DNA from: Lachnospiraceae bacterium 3-1
Lineage (GTDB): Bacteria > Bacillota > Clostridia > Lachnospirales > Lachnospiraceae
Length of the DNA stretch: 64,000 nucleotides
Direction: 5' to 3'
Assembly (NCBI GenBank): GCA_000403255.2
Contig: KE159582.1
Coordinates: 410,237-474,236 of the forward strand
Under the pieces are notes generated by a model. That model was not told the origin of the DNA. It searched no databases and worked only from the letters and a program-made list of their open reading frames with translations. This document shows positions 44,212 to 53,427 of this stretch, piece after piece (position 1 is the first letter of the stretch; each line of letters starts with the position of its first letter). Both the position numbers and the translations under genes were made by a program.

Positions 44212-45035
44212 TAAATGCAGAATCTTACCCTAAAATCATTTTAACCCGTATCTGAGCCAAATATCGCGCTACAGGCATAGTTATTCACCTCTGAAATAAA
44301 ACAACAATTTCATGGCAAGATTTCTCGCATGCAGCAGAATATCATAATATGACCGGAAACTGCCAAGGTGCATAATTGTGCCAAGGTAGTTTTTTAATTT
44401 CCACAATTGGAATAAACTAGAACGTTTGTTCTAAAATTCCTATTGACAAAAACAAACGAATGTTCTATACTTATCATTGTCAACAAGATACAAAAAGACC
44501 TATCCAATCATGCAAACGGTGTAGGCGCACCTCTGAATGGACAGGTCTACATATACAAAAGCGCAGAAACGCTTCCTTTTGCATTTTACATATAAAAGCG
44601 ATTTAGGTCAAGTGGTAATTTCAGGGCGATTCTGCGTATATCCAATTATTTTGACAATTAAAGAGAATAATTTGCTGATCCTTACTATTTCCATGATGTA
44701 AGGACTTATTAAATGCACCCTGAAAGCAAAATATTAAAAACCATAAACTATATTACTTCTGCTTTTAGAATGAAAAACTCTGTAATTTTCTATTTCTAAA
44801 TGTAGAAGTAAATAGAAGAACGTATAAAAGCAATGAGGACGGCTTAAAAATTCGCTGTCTATTCATTGTAACAAACAAAACTAATTATAAGCGAAAGATT
44901 CTTTTCCAAAAGGAGAAGTTTCTATACAGATGGAAGTCCTGATAGGCTAATGCTCCTGTCCCATCAACAACTGTTAACTGAGGGCTGGCGAAATGCTGGC
45001 TCCCAAAAATAAAAATATATGGAGGATAAAAAACT
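44212..45035. other. Long leader with promoter and hairpins
   Basis: No gene. Contains the SOS-type promoter (44419-44471), a hairpin AGACCTATCCA/TGGACAGGTCT in the early transcript (~44499-44551), and GC-rich stretches to the ribosome site TGGAGG before 45036. The leader is about 560 nt long. Confidence 0.6.
44419..44471 (+). promoter_or_regulatory. SOS-type promoter with two LexA/DinR-like boxes
   Basis: AGAACGTTTGTTCT (44419-44432) is a palindromic GAAC-N4-GTTC box. TTGACA (44443-44448), a 17-bp spacer and TATACT (44466-44471) form a consensus promoter. The spacer holds a second box, AAACGAATGTTC (44454-44465). LexA binding would block the promoter. Confidence 0.75.
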
Positions 45036-45749
45036 ATGACAAACAAAGAATATGGAATCATTATGGGATATTTCAACGGAAAAGGAATATCAAGGGAGGA
45101 ACTGGAAAAGCTATTGGATTTTGACAATCTTACGATGGAGGTTAAAACTGCATCTGAAATTGCAGAATTTCTTATGGAATCAGAAGAGGTTGAATTAGAT
45201 CCACAGGCGGTAATTAGAAATTTTGTCCGGTTTGTAAAGGAAAGAAGCGGTTCCGGTGAAATTACATGGGAAAAGCTGGTTGAAATGTTGAATGAATTAT
45301 ATCTGGAAGATTCAGCATCCGGCATAAGGGTGCAGAGATTCAGTAAGCCGGCATATTGGGAAATCTTCTTCAACCATTTTGACATGACCGAATATGAAGA
45401 TGGCAATGCAAAACTGACTTTTAACCAAGAGTACTACGAAGAGACGGAAAGAGAAAATGCATATGAAGCACTATCAAACCATGGAATTGATACAGAAGTG
45501 GAAGACAGTAAGTTAATTGCTCAGGCTGCAGAGAAGTGGGATGAATTATCAGAAGTTAACAATGATGAAGTGATTTCGGCGCTTAATGCAATCTATGCCA
45601 CCCATTATGTAGACAAATCAAGGGTAGACATTACAAAAGATTCAGTAAAAAGAATCACTATGACAAAGGCTGATTTGGTGCCAGAAGTCGGATTAAGGGA
45701 TTATGTCATTGAATTTACAGATGGTGATTATATTGGTTTGAGGTTCTAA
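45036..45749 (+). CDS. Hypothetical acidic protein
   Basis: A 237-aa acidic protein (ATATGGAGG upstream). Helical repeats NFVRFVKERSGSGEITWEKLVEMLNELYLEDS and a terminal RDYVIEFTDGDYIGLRF strand pair. Unrecognised. It is the first gene after the SOS-type promoter. Confidence 0.55.
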   Translation: MTNKEYGIIMGYFNGKGISREELEKLLDFDNLTMEVKTASEIAEFLMESEEVELDPQAVIRNFVRFVKERSGSGEITWEKLVEMLNELYLEDSASGIRVQRFSKPAYWEIFFNHFDMTEYEDGNAKLTFNQEYYEETERENAYEALSNHGIDTEVEDSKLIAQAAEKWDELSEVNNDEVISALNAIYATHYVDKSRVDITKDSVKRITMTKADLVPEVGLRDYVIEFTDGDYIGLRF

Positions 45750-45823
45750 AGACAGAAACAAGCATTATAGGCGGTATCTCATGTGGGCACTGCCTTGTAA
45801 ATAAAAAATATGGAGGATTATAT

Positions 45824-45991
45824 ATGTTTTTATTGCAGATGATTTTTAAAATAGTATTGGATTTATGCGGAATAATAGGACTGTTTTTTATGATATTATC
45901 AACCATTTTAGTGATAGTTTCTATTGTGTCTGGTGATATAAGCATTCAGATTAAAAAGAAAAATGAAGAAAAGAAAATAGAAGAAAAATAA
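45824..45991 (+). CDS. Small membrane protein
   Basis: A 55-aa product with TATGGAGG upstream. Two hydrophobic segments (LLQMIFKIVLDLCGIIGLFFMIL) and a lysine-rich tail. It is single- or double-pass, of unknown function. Confidence 0.6.
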   Translation: MFLLQMIFKIVLDLCGIIGLFFMILSTILVIVSIVSGDISIQIKKKNEEKKIEEK

Positions 45992-46004
45992 GGAGACAAG
46001 TATT

Positions 46005-46469
46005 ATGACAAATTTAAGTTTAGACAGATTACGGGAAGCATCAGGCGCATTCATTTCAGAATCAGATTTCCAGGTGATAGAGCTGCAATATTTGGATGCA
46101 CTGAAAAGCCATAACCTGACAGATTCAGAGGAATTAGCGGAACAGTTCATTGAGGAATGGATTGAGGAACAGGAAATATTATGCACATTTGCAGAAACAG
46201 AAGACGGTTCCATTAAATATTTCTGTCCGGAAGGAATGGAAGAAGTGAAAAAATCGACAATGGAGCTTATGGTTGAGAAAGATATGGCTTCGTATCACTG
46301 GGAAAACATGTGTCGTAGCTATTGGAGGATATTTGAAGAAATCTATAACACAGGGAATGTTGATAGGGAATTGCTGAAAAATATTTTGTCAGAGAGGACA
46401 ATATCTCATGAACAGATTTACGAGTTAGATAAAACAGTGAAAAATAGAATACACGAACTTTTAGGATAA
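46005..46469 (+). CDS. Hypothetical acidic helical protein
   Basis: A 154-aa protein after AAGGAGAC. Acidic and helical throughout, with EELAEQFIEEWIEEQEIL. No family recognised; same strand and spacing as the neighbours. Confidence 0.5.
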   Translation: MTNLSLDRLREASGAFISESDFQVIELQYLDALKSHNLTDSEELAEQFIEEWIEEQEILCTFAETEDGSIKYFCPEGMEEVKKSTMELMVEKDMASYHWENMCRSYWRIFEEIYNTGNVDRELLKNILSERTISHEQIYELDKTVKNRIHELLG

Positions 46470-46541
46470 GAAACTGTTTTTTAGGGCGGTGTATACCAAA
46501 ATATGCCGCCTATAAACCTATAGAAAGGAAAAAGTAGAATT

Positions 46542-46883
46542 ATGAGAAGACAAACAACAACACTACAAATTCAAAAAGCAATGAAAAGTAATTTTCTACA
46601 CCTTATAAAAGCAGAAGTTTATAACAAATCAACAAGAAAAACAGAAGAAATTCCAAATGGAAAATTCCTGGAATCGTTTGATTATCTCTGTGAATCTGGA
46701 TTTTTTGCTGATTGTATTGGATGGCATTATGATAATAATTTACATGCAAATGGTTACATAATTGAATGTGGCAGATATAACCCACATTCAGAAAATATCA
46801 TTACTGCATATTTGGAAGTTGCTGACAGCGCAACCGAAGAGGAAATAGAAAAAATGCTGTTATTTGAAGAAAGTGGGGAATAA
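46542..46883 (+). CDS. Hypothetical protein
   Basis: A 113-aa protein (GAAAGGAAA upstream). Contains FADCIGWHYDNNLHANGYIIECG and a terminal acidic helix (EEIEKMLLFEESGE). Unknown. Confidence 0.5.
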   Translation: MRRQTTTLQIQKAMKSNFLHLIKAEVYNKSTRKTEEIPNGKFLESFDYLCESGFFADCIGWHYDNNLHANGYIIECGRYNPHSENIITAYLEVADSATEEEIEKMLLFEESGE

Positions 46884-46887
46884 GCCA

Positions 46888-47208
46888 ATGGGACAGGATA
46901 TCTTAAGCAAATTGAACAAATTATTTTCAGGAACCATTGACACAATAAAAGTCACTTGCCGCACCAGCAAATTGCAGGAAATCATGAAATTTGAAATGCT
47001 TGGACATGAAATAGAAGAAAACGGCAATATCATCAAGGTTTCCGATGATACGGGGAATGGATTCTTTTCACCAAAGACAGTGACCATTGATCCAACGGAA
47101 GTAAAGAAAGTTACATATGAGGATGGTTCCGGGATTCATTGCAGGAATATGGTTATCATGATGAAGGATGGAAACAGGATTGAATTAGAGACGGTTGCGT
47201 TTGGGTAG
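46888..47208 (+). CDS. Hypothetical protein
   Basis: A 106-aa protein from the ATG at 46888. Predicted beta-rich (DTIKVTCRTSKLQEIMKFEML, ...VTIDPTEVKKVTYEDGSGIHCRNMVIMMKDG). Follows the previous stop by 4 bp. Unrecognised. Confidence 0.5.
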   Translation: MGQDILSKLNKLFSGTIDTIKVTCRTSKLQEIMKFEMLGHEIEENGNIIKVSDDTGNGFFSPKTVTIDPTEVKKVTYEDGSGIHCRNMVIMMKDGNRIELETVAFG

Positions 47209-47283
47209 TGGAATTGTGGCATTGTGTTTTGTTGCTTATATAAAGAAGAATATAAGAGTGGAAAGGTTGGAGGAATGAAGCAA

Positions 47284-47466
47284 ATGAACAACACAGATAA
47301 GAAAAGTTTTATTGTTTACAGCCAGAAAATGGCAGGTTATTTGATGCAGAGGGGATTTGTCCTTATTGACATGCAGCCTGATTTAAAGAAAACTGGCAGG
47401 AATGTATTCTTTTTCAATGACACGCCACAATTAAAATCGGCAATAGATAAATATATGAGCCGATAA
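47284..47466 (+). CDS. DUF5659-like mini-protein
   Basis: A 60-aa protein, from the ATG at 47284 or 47275 (GGAGG precedes both). The pattern SFIVYSQKMAGYLMQRGFVLIDMQPD...NVFFFND matches the DUF5659-like proteins at 23171 and 23576. Confidence 0.65.
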   Translation: MNNTDKKSFIVYSQKMAGYLMQRGFVLIDMQPDLKKTGRNVFFFNDTPQLKSAIDKYMSR

Positions 47467-47481
47467 TAGGGAAGGTGTGCA

Positions 47482-47613
47482 ATGAAGAGTCCATACTTGG
47501 ATGAATATTTCTATGTGGAATGTGTGATTAAGGATGGATTTTCGATAGATGATGTTGATAAGAAATTCAAGGAAACGGTTTTTGACAGGATGAATGAAAA
47601 AATTGCAGTGTAA
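47482..47613 (+). CDS. Mini-protein of unknown function
   Basis: A 43-aa product beginning at the ATG at 47482 with GGGAAGGTG upstream (KSPYLDEYFYVECVIKDGFS). Very short; supported by ribosome site, spacing and packing between two DUF5659-like genes. Confidence 0.45.
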   Translation: MKSPYLDEYFYVECVIKDGFSIDDVDKKFKETVFDRMNEKIAV

Positions 47614-47638
47614 GCAAATATTAAATGTAGAAATAAGA

Positions 47639-47669
47639 GTGGTGAGTGAAAAAGTTTTTCATTCACCAC
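47639..47669 (+). terminator. Terminator-like long hairpin
   Basis: GTGGTGAGTGAAAAA and TTTTTCATTCACCAC pair along 15 bp with one mismatch. It divides the 47.2-47.6 kb run from the 47697 gene. Confidence 0.6.
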
Positions 47670-47696
47670 TAAAAACAGATTGGAGGAATGATTTAA

Positions 47697-48077
47697 ATGA
47701 AAGGATTTGAAATATCACCAGATTGTATGTTAGAAAAATCAGCTAAAGCAATAGCAAGAGAACTAATCAAAGGTTCATTTGTTATTGGATGCGATTATAA
47801 AAATAAACAGTTGGTTTTAGAGAATGTTTTTCATTATACAAAAAGTCAGAGAAGGATGGAGATTTATACATTGTTTCCAGATAAACATAATGAGAAACGT
47901 CAATTAAGACTTGATGCTGCATTTGTCATGTTGGGAAGCAGGGATATCTTAAAAGATATTATGGGAATTTTAGAGGTTGATCTAAATAATTTTGATTTGT
48001 TTGTCATTGATAAGTATGAAAATCTTTATACAGAAGAAGTATATGATAAATACGGTGGAAGCATGAAATTAGCATAA
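47697..48077 (+). CDS. Hypothetical protein
   Basis: A 126-aa protein with TTGGAGG upstream. Alpha/beta (SFVIGCDYKNKQLVLENVFHY, YTLFPDKHNEKRQ, LEVDLNNFDLFVID). Unrecognised. Confidence 0.5.
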   Translation: MKGFEISPDCMLEKSAKAIARELIKGSFVIGCDYKNKQLVLENVFHYTKSQRRMEIYTLFPDKHNEKRQLRLDAAFVMLGSRDILKDIMGILEVDLNNFDLFVIDKYENLYTEEVYDKYGGSMKLA

Positions 48078-48102
48078 ATTATATTGAAGGGAGAGAATAA
48101 CT

Positions 48103-48315
48103 ATTACAAGTAGAAAACGAGGAACTAAAAATACAGATATGCCTATGTATACTGTCAGATCATTAGAATTAATGAATTGGTTGTGCCATAGAGGATTTAC
48201 CGTAATGAAAGTGTTAGATAGTGATAAGAATCCGCAATTCAAAATCTTTCTGTTTCAGGATTCAACAGAAATTAGAAATGCGGTTGACAGTTATCTTTCA
48301 GAACGGGAGGTGTAA
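48103..48315 (+). CDS. DUF5659-like mini-protein, possible ATT start
   Basis: GGGAGAG at 48090 is 8-9 bp from an in-frame ATT (48103), followed by TSRKRGTKNTDMPMYTVRSLELMNWLCHRGFTVMKV...QFKIFLFQDS. The body matches the DUF5659-like pattern. The first ATG is at 48139 and lacks a ribosome site, so either the start is the rare ATT (70 aa) or it is 48139 (58 aa). Confidence 0.5.
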   Translation: MTSRKRGTKNTDMPMYTVRSLELMNWLCHRGFTVMKVLDSDKNPQFKIFLFQDSTEIRNAVDSYLSEREV

Positions 48316-48321
48316 TCCTTA

Positions 48322-49842
48322 TTGGCAAACAGTAGCAAAAAGAGACTATTTTTTTCAGATATTATAGGTGATAAATACAAGTCATGGAATAAGGAGTTTA
48401 TCATTTTAGATGGCGGTACTGGTAGTGGGAAAACATATTTTATTCAGCATATTTTAATTCCGTATGCAGAAAAAATAAAGAAAAGTATTTTGTATTTATG
48501 CAATCGTAGATCATTATATGATGAACTGTTACAAGTGATCAGGAACCATAAATATGTAGAGTTAATGTTATATCAAGTATTACAAGAGTATTTGAGAAAT
48601 GATAAACCTGTTGGAGAATTTGATTATATTATTGCGGATGAATGCCATTATTTGTATGGAGATGCTCTGTTTAATGAATATACTGACCTATCCCACAAAT
48701 ATTTGTTGGAGCAGAAGGATAATATAGTAATTTTTATGAGCGCAACAGCACCAGCGTTCTTTCGTGATTTACAACAGTTTAGGATTGTGAAAAAGAAAAA
48801 TGTTTTTAGCATTACAAAGGATTATTCATATGTCAAAAATGTATATTTTTATAATGCGGAGGATTTAGTAGATGTTATAGATGATATTATTGAAAAGCAT
48901 CCAAAAGATAAAATGCTTGTTTTTGTGAACAGTATGGACAGGCTGAAAGAAATGCATGATGTGTATGATGACATTGCTTACTTTATGTGTAGTAAGTCCA
49001 CGAAGAGAAAAGATATTCTTGAATTTTGTACAAATGATTGTATTACACAGTACGCGCCTAACTATATTACTTTTGACAGAAAAATCTTGTTTACAACCAA
49101 GGCATTAGATAATGGAATTAACATTAAAGATGCTGCCATTAAACATGTTTTTTCTGAAATATTTGATATTGATTCTGCAATACAAGCAATTGGGAGGAAG
49201 CGGTGTATTGGTGAAAATGATACATGTAGTTTTTATTTTAAAAATTACACGAGAAAGGCTATAGCAAGATTCTTGAATATCAATGAGCAACAATATTTGC
49301 CTGTAAAACAATACTTAGAAAATAAGGAAAATTTTTTGCTGGAATTAAAAGAAAATAATGTTGATATTCGTGAATTTACCAGAGAGAACAGAATCATGTA
49401 CACCGATTGGGATGATAAAGAACAAATTCAAATAAATAATGTAAGATATAAGAAATATAGGATGGATAATCATATCATCAGGAGAATGAAGATTTCTACA
49501 TATCAGACTGTATTTCTTCAGTATTTAGGTGATGAACTGGCTGACAAAGTAAAGGAGTTAGAGATTATAACAGCTGCAAAAGATATTTTTTTGGAGTATT
49601 TAAAAGGTATTGTAGGAAAAAAGCTATTCAAAGAAGAACAGAATGTTTTGAAATCAAAGATGCGTAATTTGCTAGGGTTAAATGATCGGACTATGGGCAT
49701 AGGTGTATGTAGTGGGAAATTGAGTGATCGCCAATATCCGTATACGATAATTTCTGATAGAGAAACTTCAAGGCAGTCTGAATATAGATACAAACGATAT
49801 TGGATGGTAGTTCCTGACAATGAAATAGTTCGTCCGCCTTGA
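48322..49842 (+). CDS. SF2 DExH-box helicase
   Basis: The 506-aa protein begins with TTG (GGGAGGTG upstream). Motif I GGTGSGKT at residues 31-38; motif II ADECHYLYG; motif III FMSATAPAF; motif V FTTKALDNGINI; motif VI SAIQAIGRKRC. This is a complete DEAD/DEAH-type nucleic acid helicase core, followed by ~180 residues unlike known domains. Such helicases are frequent in Firmicutes phages. It may serve replication, or work with the RNA polymerase at 57,364. Confidence 0.85.
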   Translation: MANSSKKRLFFSDIIGDKYKSWNKEFIILDGGTGSGKTYFIQHILIPYAEKIKKSILYLCNRRSLYDELLQVIRNHKYVELMLYQVLQEYLRNDKPVGEFDYIIADECHYLYGDALFNEYTDLSHKYLLEQKDNIVIFMSATAPAFFRDLQQFRIVKKKNVFSITKDYSYVKNVYFYNAEDLVDVIDDIIEKHPKDKMLVFVNSMDRLKEMHDVYDDIAYFMCSKSTKRKDILEFCTNDCITQYAPNYITFDRKILFTTKALDNGINIKDAAIKHVFSEIFDIDSAIQAIGRKRCIGENDTCSFYFKNYTRKAIARFLNINEQQYLPVKQYLENKENFLLELKENNVDIREFTRENRIMYTDWDDKEQIQINNVRYKKYRMDNHIIRRMKISTYQTVFLQYLGDELADKVKELEIITAAKDIFLEYLKGIVGKKLFKEEQNVLKSKMRNLLGLNDRTMGIGVCSGKLSDRQYPYTIISDRETSRQSEYRYKRYWMVVPDNEIVRPP

Positions 49843-50191
49843 TTGAAAGTTGCGTCACGTTGGGGATTAGTGGTGTCAAATCATACAAAGTTTTAAATAT
49901 TTAAAAGAATGCTTATTTTGACACCACTTGATTATGACTGCATTTTTGATTGTATAAGTATATATCATAATTGTGGATTCTCCCCCAAAGAAAATATCCA
50001 CTTACAAAAAACATATCATTATTGGACAGACTGGCATATTGCGAACCGCCGCCCTTTGGCGGTGAAGCAATGTGACAGGATGCTCCAATAATAATCACGG
50101 ACTAAATTCAGAAAAGGACAGCTCTGCTGGACTTTGAGGAATTTAGTCCGTGCCTACTGTCAGAGACAACATAAAAGGAGATTGATTATTT
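49843..50191. other. Intergenic stretch with inverted repeats
   Basis: AGTGGTGTCAAA (49869-49880) pairs with TTTGACACCACT (49917-49928). CCGCC/GGCGG lies near 50046-50062. CACGGACTAAATTC (50096-50109) pairs perfectly with GAATTTAGTCCGTG (50139-50152). No gene. Confidence 0.7.
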
Positions 50192-50537
50192 ATGACAAAA
50201 CAGGACAAAGAAAATTTACGAAATAAGAAATTGACAGATTCATTATTGGTATCATGTTTGGCTGCATGTGAACCAGTGATAAGTAAGAATGCTTATCTTG
50301 AAAAGAAATGGGCAAATTGTGGGCAATCATATAATGGATGCTATGAATATGAACGTTTAGAATGGATGAAACATAGGGAGAAGTTACGTTCATTATTGTT
50401 ACCTGTATATTCAATGAAAATGATTATTCAGATGACTAAGAGTTGTAAGGATAAATCAACACAAAAAGAAGTGTTAGAAGTGGTTAATCTGATAGAGAAT
50501 AATGATTATGAATTAGTGTAGTCTCTGACAGTAGGCA
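50151..50537. repeat. 17-bp perfect inverted repeat around a small gene
   Basis: TGCCTACTGTCAGAGAC (50151-50167) and GTCTCTGACAGTAGGCA (50521-50537) are perfect reverse complements and enclose the 50192 gene with its ribosome site. The right arm starts in the stop codon. Confidence 0.8.
50192..50521 (+). CDS. Hypothetical protein enclosed by inverted repeat
   Basis: A 109-aa protein with AAAAGGAG upstream. Helical, four cysteines (CLAACEP, NCGQSYNGC, SCKDK). Unrecognised. It is wholly contained in the 17-bp inverted repeat, which could form a long stem in the transcript. Confidence 0.55.
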   Translation: MTKQDKENLRNKKLTDSLLVSCLAACEPVISKNAYLEKKWANCGQSYNGCYEYERLEWMKHREKLRSLLLPVYSMKMIIQMTKSCKDKSTQKEVLEVVNLIENNDYELV

Positions 50538-50623
50538 GCCACCGCAAAAAGCGGCGGTGACTGATTAGTTCGCAATCACAGATTGCTCACTGCTTATATT
50601 TTGAGATGAAGAAGGAGAAGGAT

Positions 50624-50857
50624 ATGGCAAGAATGGTTAAATGTTGTGCTACTGGTGTTCATGGAAAATCAGATGAGTTTTATAAAATTGGACGTGATTG
50701 GTTTAAGAATAAAGCGGCATACGTAAATTATCTAAAATCTAAAGATATAACATATCAAGATGTTTTATCTTTGCTGACTGAAGATAAAAGCCAAATAATA
50801 TCTTCACCTGCCAAAGATAAAATTATCGAAATAATTATGTCTGATTACCTTGAATAA
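50624..50857 (+). CDS. Small TRASH-like zinc protein
   Basis: The 77-aa product starts at 50624 (AAGGAGAAGG). VKCCATGVHGKSDEFYKIGRDWFKNKAAYVNYL has the CC...H and aromatic pattern of TRASH/MYM-like zinc fingers; the rest is helical. Function unknown. Confidence 0.55.
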   Translation: MARMVKCCATGVHGKSDEFYKIGRDWFKNKAAYVNYLKSKDITYQDVLSLLTEDKSQIISSPAKDKIIEIIMSDYLE

Positions 50858-51012
50858 ATTGTTGGAAGTATATGGAGTTAAAGAATTTTGTCTTATGAAA
50901 AGTGGAAATTATAGGTTTACAAGTTGAAATAATTTCCCCACATTTGGAGGAATGCTGAAAATAAAGTTGTGGTTCTCACCAATTTATATAAAAAGGAGAA
51001 GTAGAATTATAA

Positions 51013-51195
51013 ATGGAACAAAGATTTATTCAATATGGAGATAACATTGTTGCTATAACTGGAAATGCTCGTTGCACAAATGTGGATTGTCCATATATCA
51101 GCGAAATAGGAGACTGCCCAGGTAATATTGAAAATTGCGAATATCGTCAACAAAGTAACGATGCGTTTCTTAATTATGTGTTTGATGGAATTTGA
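51013..51195 (+). CDS. Small Cys-rich protein
   Basis: A 60-aa protein (AAAGGAGAAG upstream). Four cysteines in CTNVDCPYISEIGDCPGNIENC, a compact metal- or disulfide-type pattern common in phage mini-proteins. Unknown. Confidence 0.55.
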   Translation: MEQRFIQYGDNIVAITGNARCTNVDCPYISEIGDCPGNIENCEYRQQSNDAFLNYVFDGI

Positions 51196-51297
51196 CAGTT
51201 GGACAATTGCTACAAAAAAAAGCAGTTCATGCCGTTGCTCATAATCTGCGATTGTTCGCAACTATAGATTTTTAATAAAGAAGGAGAAACATTATAT

Positions 51298-52296
51298 ATG
51301 GCAAATAAACAAACAGTTAAATTTACAACAAAAATATTCCATGATAACAAAGTGTATCTCAGGTTATCAGACGCAGCAAAAGCATTGAATTATCCCCAAA
51401 AACAGTCATTTATTGACTTACATAGCGATATGATAACCAGAATTAAAGGCATAGGCGATTGTGTTCTTGAAACAGATTATAACAGTTTGCTTGTAAAGGA
51501 TGATAATGCCCTTTCAAAGCAAGGGCATATAGAAATTACAAAGGTAGATACACTCAGAAGCAAAATAGAAATAGTAACAAGTATGTATCCATTAAAGATT
51601 GCATTTGGAAAGGGATTTTTTGATTTAATGGCTAGGAAACATGGATGTATGTCTGTTGAAGAATATATTTTAAAATATGACCTTCCAGAAGAAGAACAGA
51701 AATGTTTGAAAGAAATCCAGGAACACAGGGAAAGCAATACATACTATAAGGAAGAGATAGAGGCATTATTTGATAAATCAAAGCTGGACATTGATAAACT
51801 CAGGCAATGTGGGCTTGATATAGAGGTTATGACACAGATTACCAGTAATGGGCATATGGGGCTGATTTCCTATATTGTTGGAGAAGGTGTATTTTTAGAA
51901 TTTAGCTCTTATGATTATCATGAGTGGGACAAGATTAGTGTTGATGAAAACGGCAATATATTAGTTCCATATTTCAATTATGACGATCATCCTGAAGATG
52001 GAGAGCAGCTTATTAATCTTTCGAATGTAAGTATTGACAGGGATTTTCGCAGTCATAGTATTATGGAGAATCTTGCATGGTGTATTGAAAATTTAAAAGT
52101 GGAACCATTAGAAGATTATGAATACGATGTTTTTCATTATCGCAGTCATACAGTTGATTTTGAGGTCGGGATTGAATTACTGGTAAAGATGATAAAGTCT
52201 GATTCATCGGATACAGTATTTGTGGATGGCATTGTGGAGTTTGAAGAAGATGTATATATAACTGATTTTGATAGTCAAAAGGTATTTGGGAGGTAG
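51298..52296 (+). CDS. Hypothetical protein, BRO-like N-terminus
   Basis: The 332-aa protein begins after AAGGAGAAAC. The start KVYLRLSDAAKALNYPQKQSFIDLH recalls the BRO/KilA-type DNA-binding start of phage regulators. The rest is acidic with no motif recognised (DFEVGIELLVKMIKSDSSDTVFV). Regulatory role is a guess. Confidence 0.5.
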   Translation: MANKQTVKFTTKIFHDNKVYLRLSDAAKALNYPQKQSFIDLHSDMITRIKGIGDCVLETDYNSLLVKDDNALSKQGHIEITKVDTLRSKIEIVTSMYPLKIAFGKGFFDLMARKHGCMSVEEYILKYDLPEEEQKCLKEIQEHRESNTYYKEEIEALFDKSKLDIDKLRQCGLDIEVMTQITSNGHMGLISYIVGEGVFLEFSSYDYHEWDKISVDENGNILVPYFNYDDHPEDGEQLINLSNVSIDRDFRSHSIMENLAWCIENLKVEPLEDYEYDVFHYRSHTVDFEVGIELLVKMIKSDSSDTVFVDGIVEFEEDVYITDFDSQKVFGR

Positions 52297-52306
52297 AAAT
52301 AAGATT

Positions 52307-52630
52307 ATGGATAGAGAAATGGTTATACAGAATGTAATGAACAATTACGGTAAATATGGGATTACTACTGACATGGTAGAAGAAGTCATAGACGCAGGAT
52401 TAGAAGGTGGAATGTCTTACGATTTGATTTACTTTGACATATGCAGAAAGATTTCAGAGATTACAGGAGAAGAATTTTATTGTTCTTCTTCAGATATGGC
52501 AAGGGCTTTTGGTGTTTCGGATGAAGAAATGGGCAGGATTATTGAAGAAGCAAGACAGGAGTTGATTGAAGCTGGTGAGAATCCAGATGAATATTTCAGG
52601 GAAGTTCCAGTACAAAGGTTTATGATGTAA
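52307..52630 (+). CDS. Hypothetical helical protein
   Basis: A 107-aa acidic, helical protein from the ATG at 52307 (GGGAGGTAG upstream). EFYCSSSDMARAFGVSDEEMGRIIEEARQEL looks like a helix-turn-helix. Unknown. Confidence 0.5.
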   Translation: MDREMVIQNVMNNYGKYGITTDMVEEVIDAGLEGGMSYDLIYFDICRKISEITGEEFYCSSSDMARAFGVSDEEMGRIIEEARQELIEAGENPDEYFREVPVQRFMM

Positions 52631-52760
52631 AAGAAATAGGATATATGGCCTGTCTGTGGACGGATAAAGAGAATTACAAGGGTGTGTCTTATCTCTGCCA
52701 TATGATTTTAGGAACGGTTGGTTTAAACAAAGTGGTAAAAATGTATAATTGAGGTAAAAA

Positions 52761-53348
52761 ATGGCGAGTGAAAGATTAAGCAAAATACAAAAATGGATAT
52801 TAGAAACATGTTTCAAAATTACGGTATTACATAATAGAGAAGGTTTGAAACCATTGAAAATATGCTGTTATTATGACAAGGATAAATGTCCTGAATTTGC
52901 AATAAAAATACGAAATTGCTATAACAATATTATCTGCAAGTGTGAAAAAGAAGGGAGACCTTATTATGCAAGCGATTATTGTAATATGTATGAAATGTAC
53001 TTAGAAGACATATTGTTGAATTATTTTGGCATGGAATTTAGTTATGAGAAGGGTACTATATATCGTGTCGCACGGATAAAGATGGATCATAACACAAACA
53101 AGAACTATGCTACAGTAACAAGAACAATGAAAAATCTTGAAAAAAAGGATTTGGCATTCAGATATAAGTATGGTGGAAAATCAACAGAAATTTGTTTGAT
53201 TGATAAAGGGAGAATAAAGGCTATGGAATTGTTGCATATAACAGAAGATGATATAAGTGAACCACCATTACTTTCTGATAATGAATGTAAAGAAAAAAAG
53301 AGAGAATTAGATGAAGAAATCAAAACAATAGAAAGTGGGATATCTTAA
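52761..53348 (+). CDS. Winged-helix-like protein
   Basis: A 195-aa protein. A MarR-like winged helix is suggested at 100-150 (NKNYATVTRTMKNLEKKDLAFRYKYGGKSTEICLIDKG): helix, recognition helix, wing. The N-terminus holds a Cys-rich part (CCYYDKDKC, CEKEG). Probably an element regulator. Confidence 0.6.
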   Translation: MASERLSKIQKWILETCFKITVLHNREGLKPLKICCYYDKDKCPEFAIKIRNCYNNIICKCEKEGRPYYASDYCNMYEMYLEDILLNYFGMEFSYEKGTIYRVARIKMDHNTNKNYATVTRTMKNLEKKDLAFRYKYGGKSTEICLIDKGRIKAMELLHITEDDISEPPLLSDNECKEKKRELDEEIKTIESGIS

Positions 53349-53427
53349 TGTTAAAAGTAAGATGTAGGTTTGGTTATTATTAACTATAAGGAATTTCTTA
53401 GCTTCTAAAGGTTAAGAGTATGTCCAA

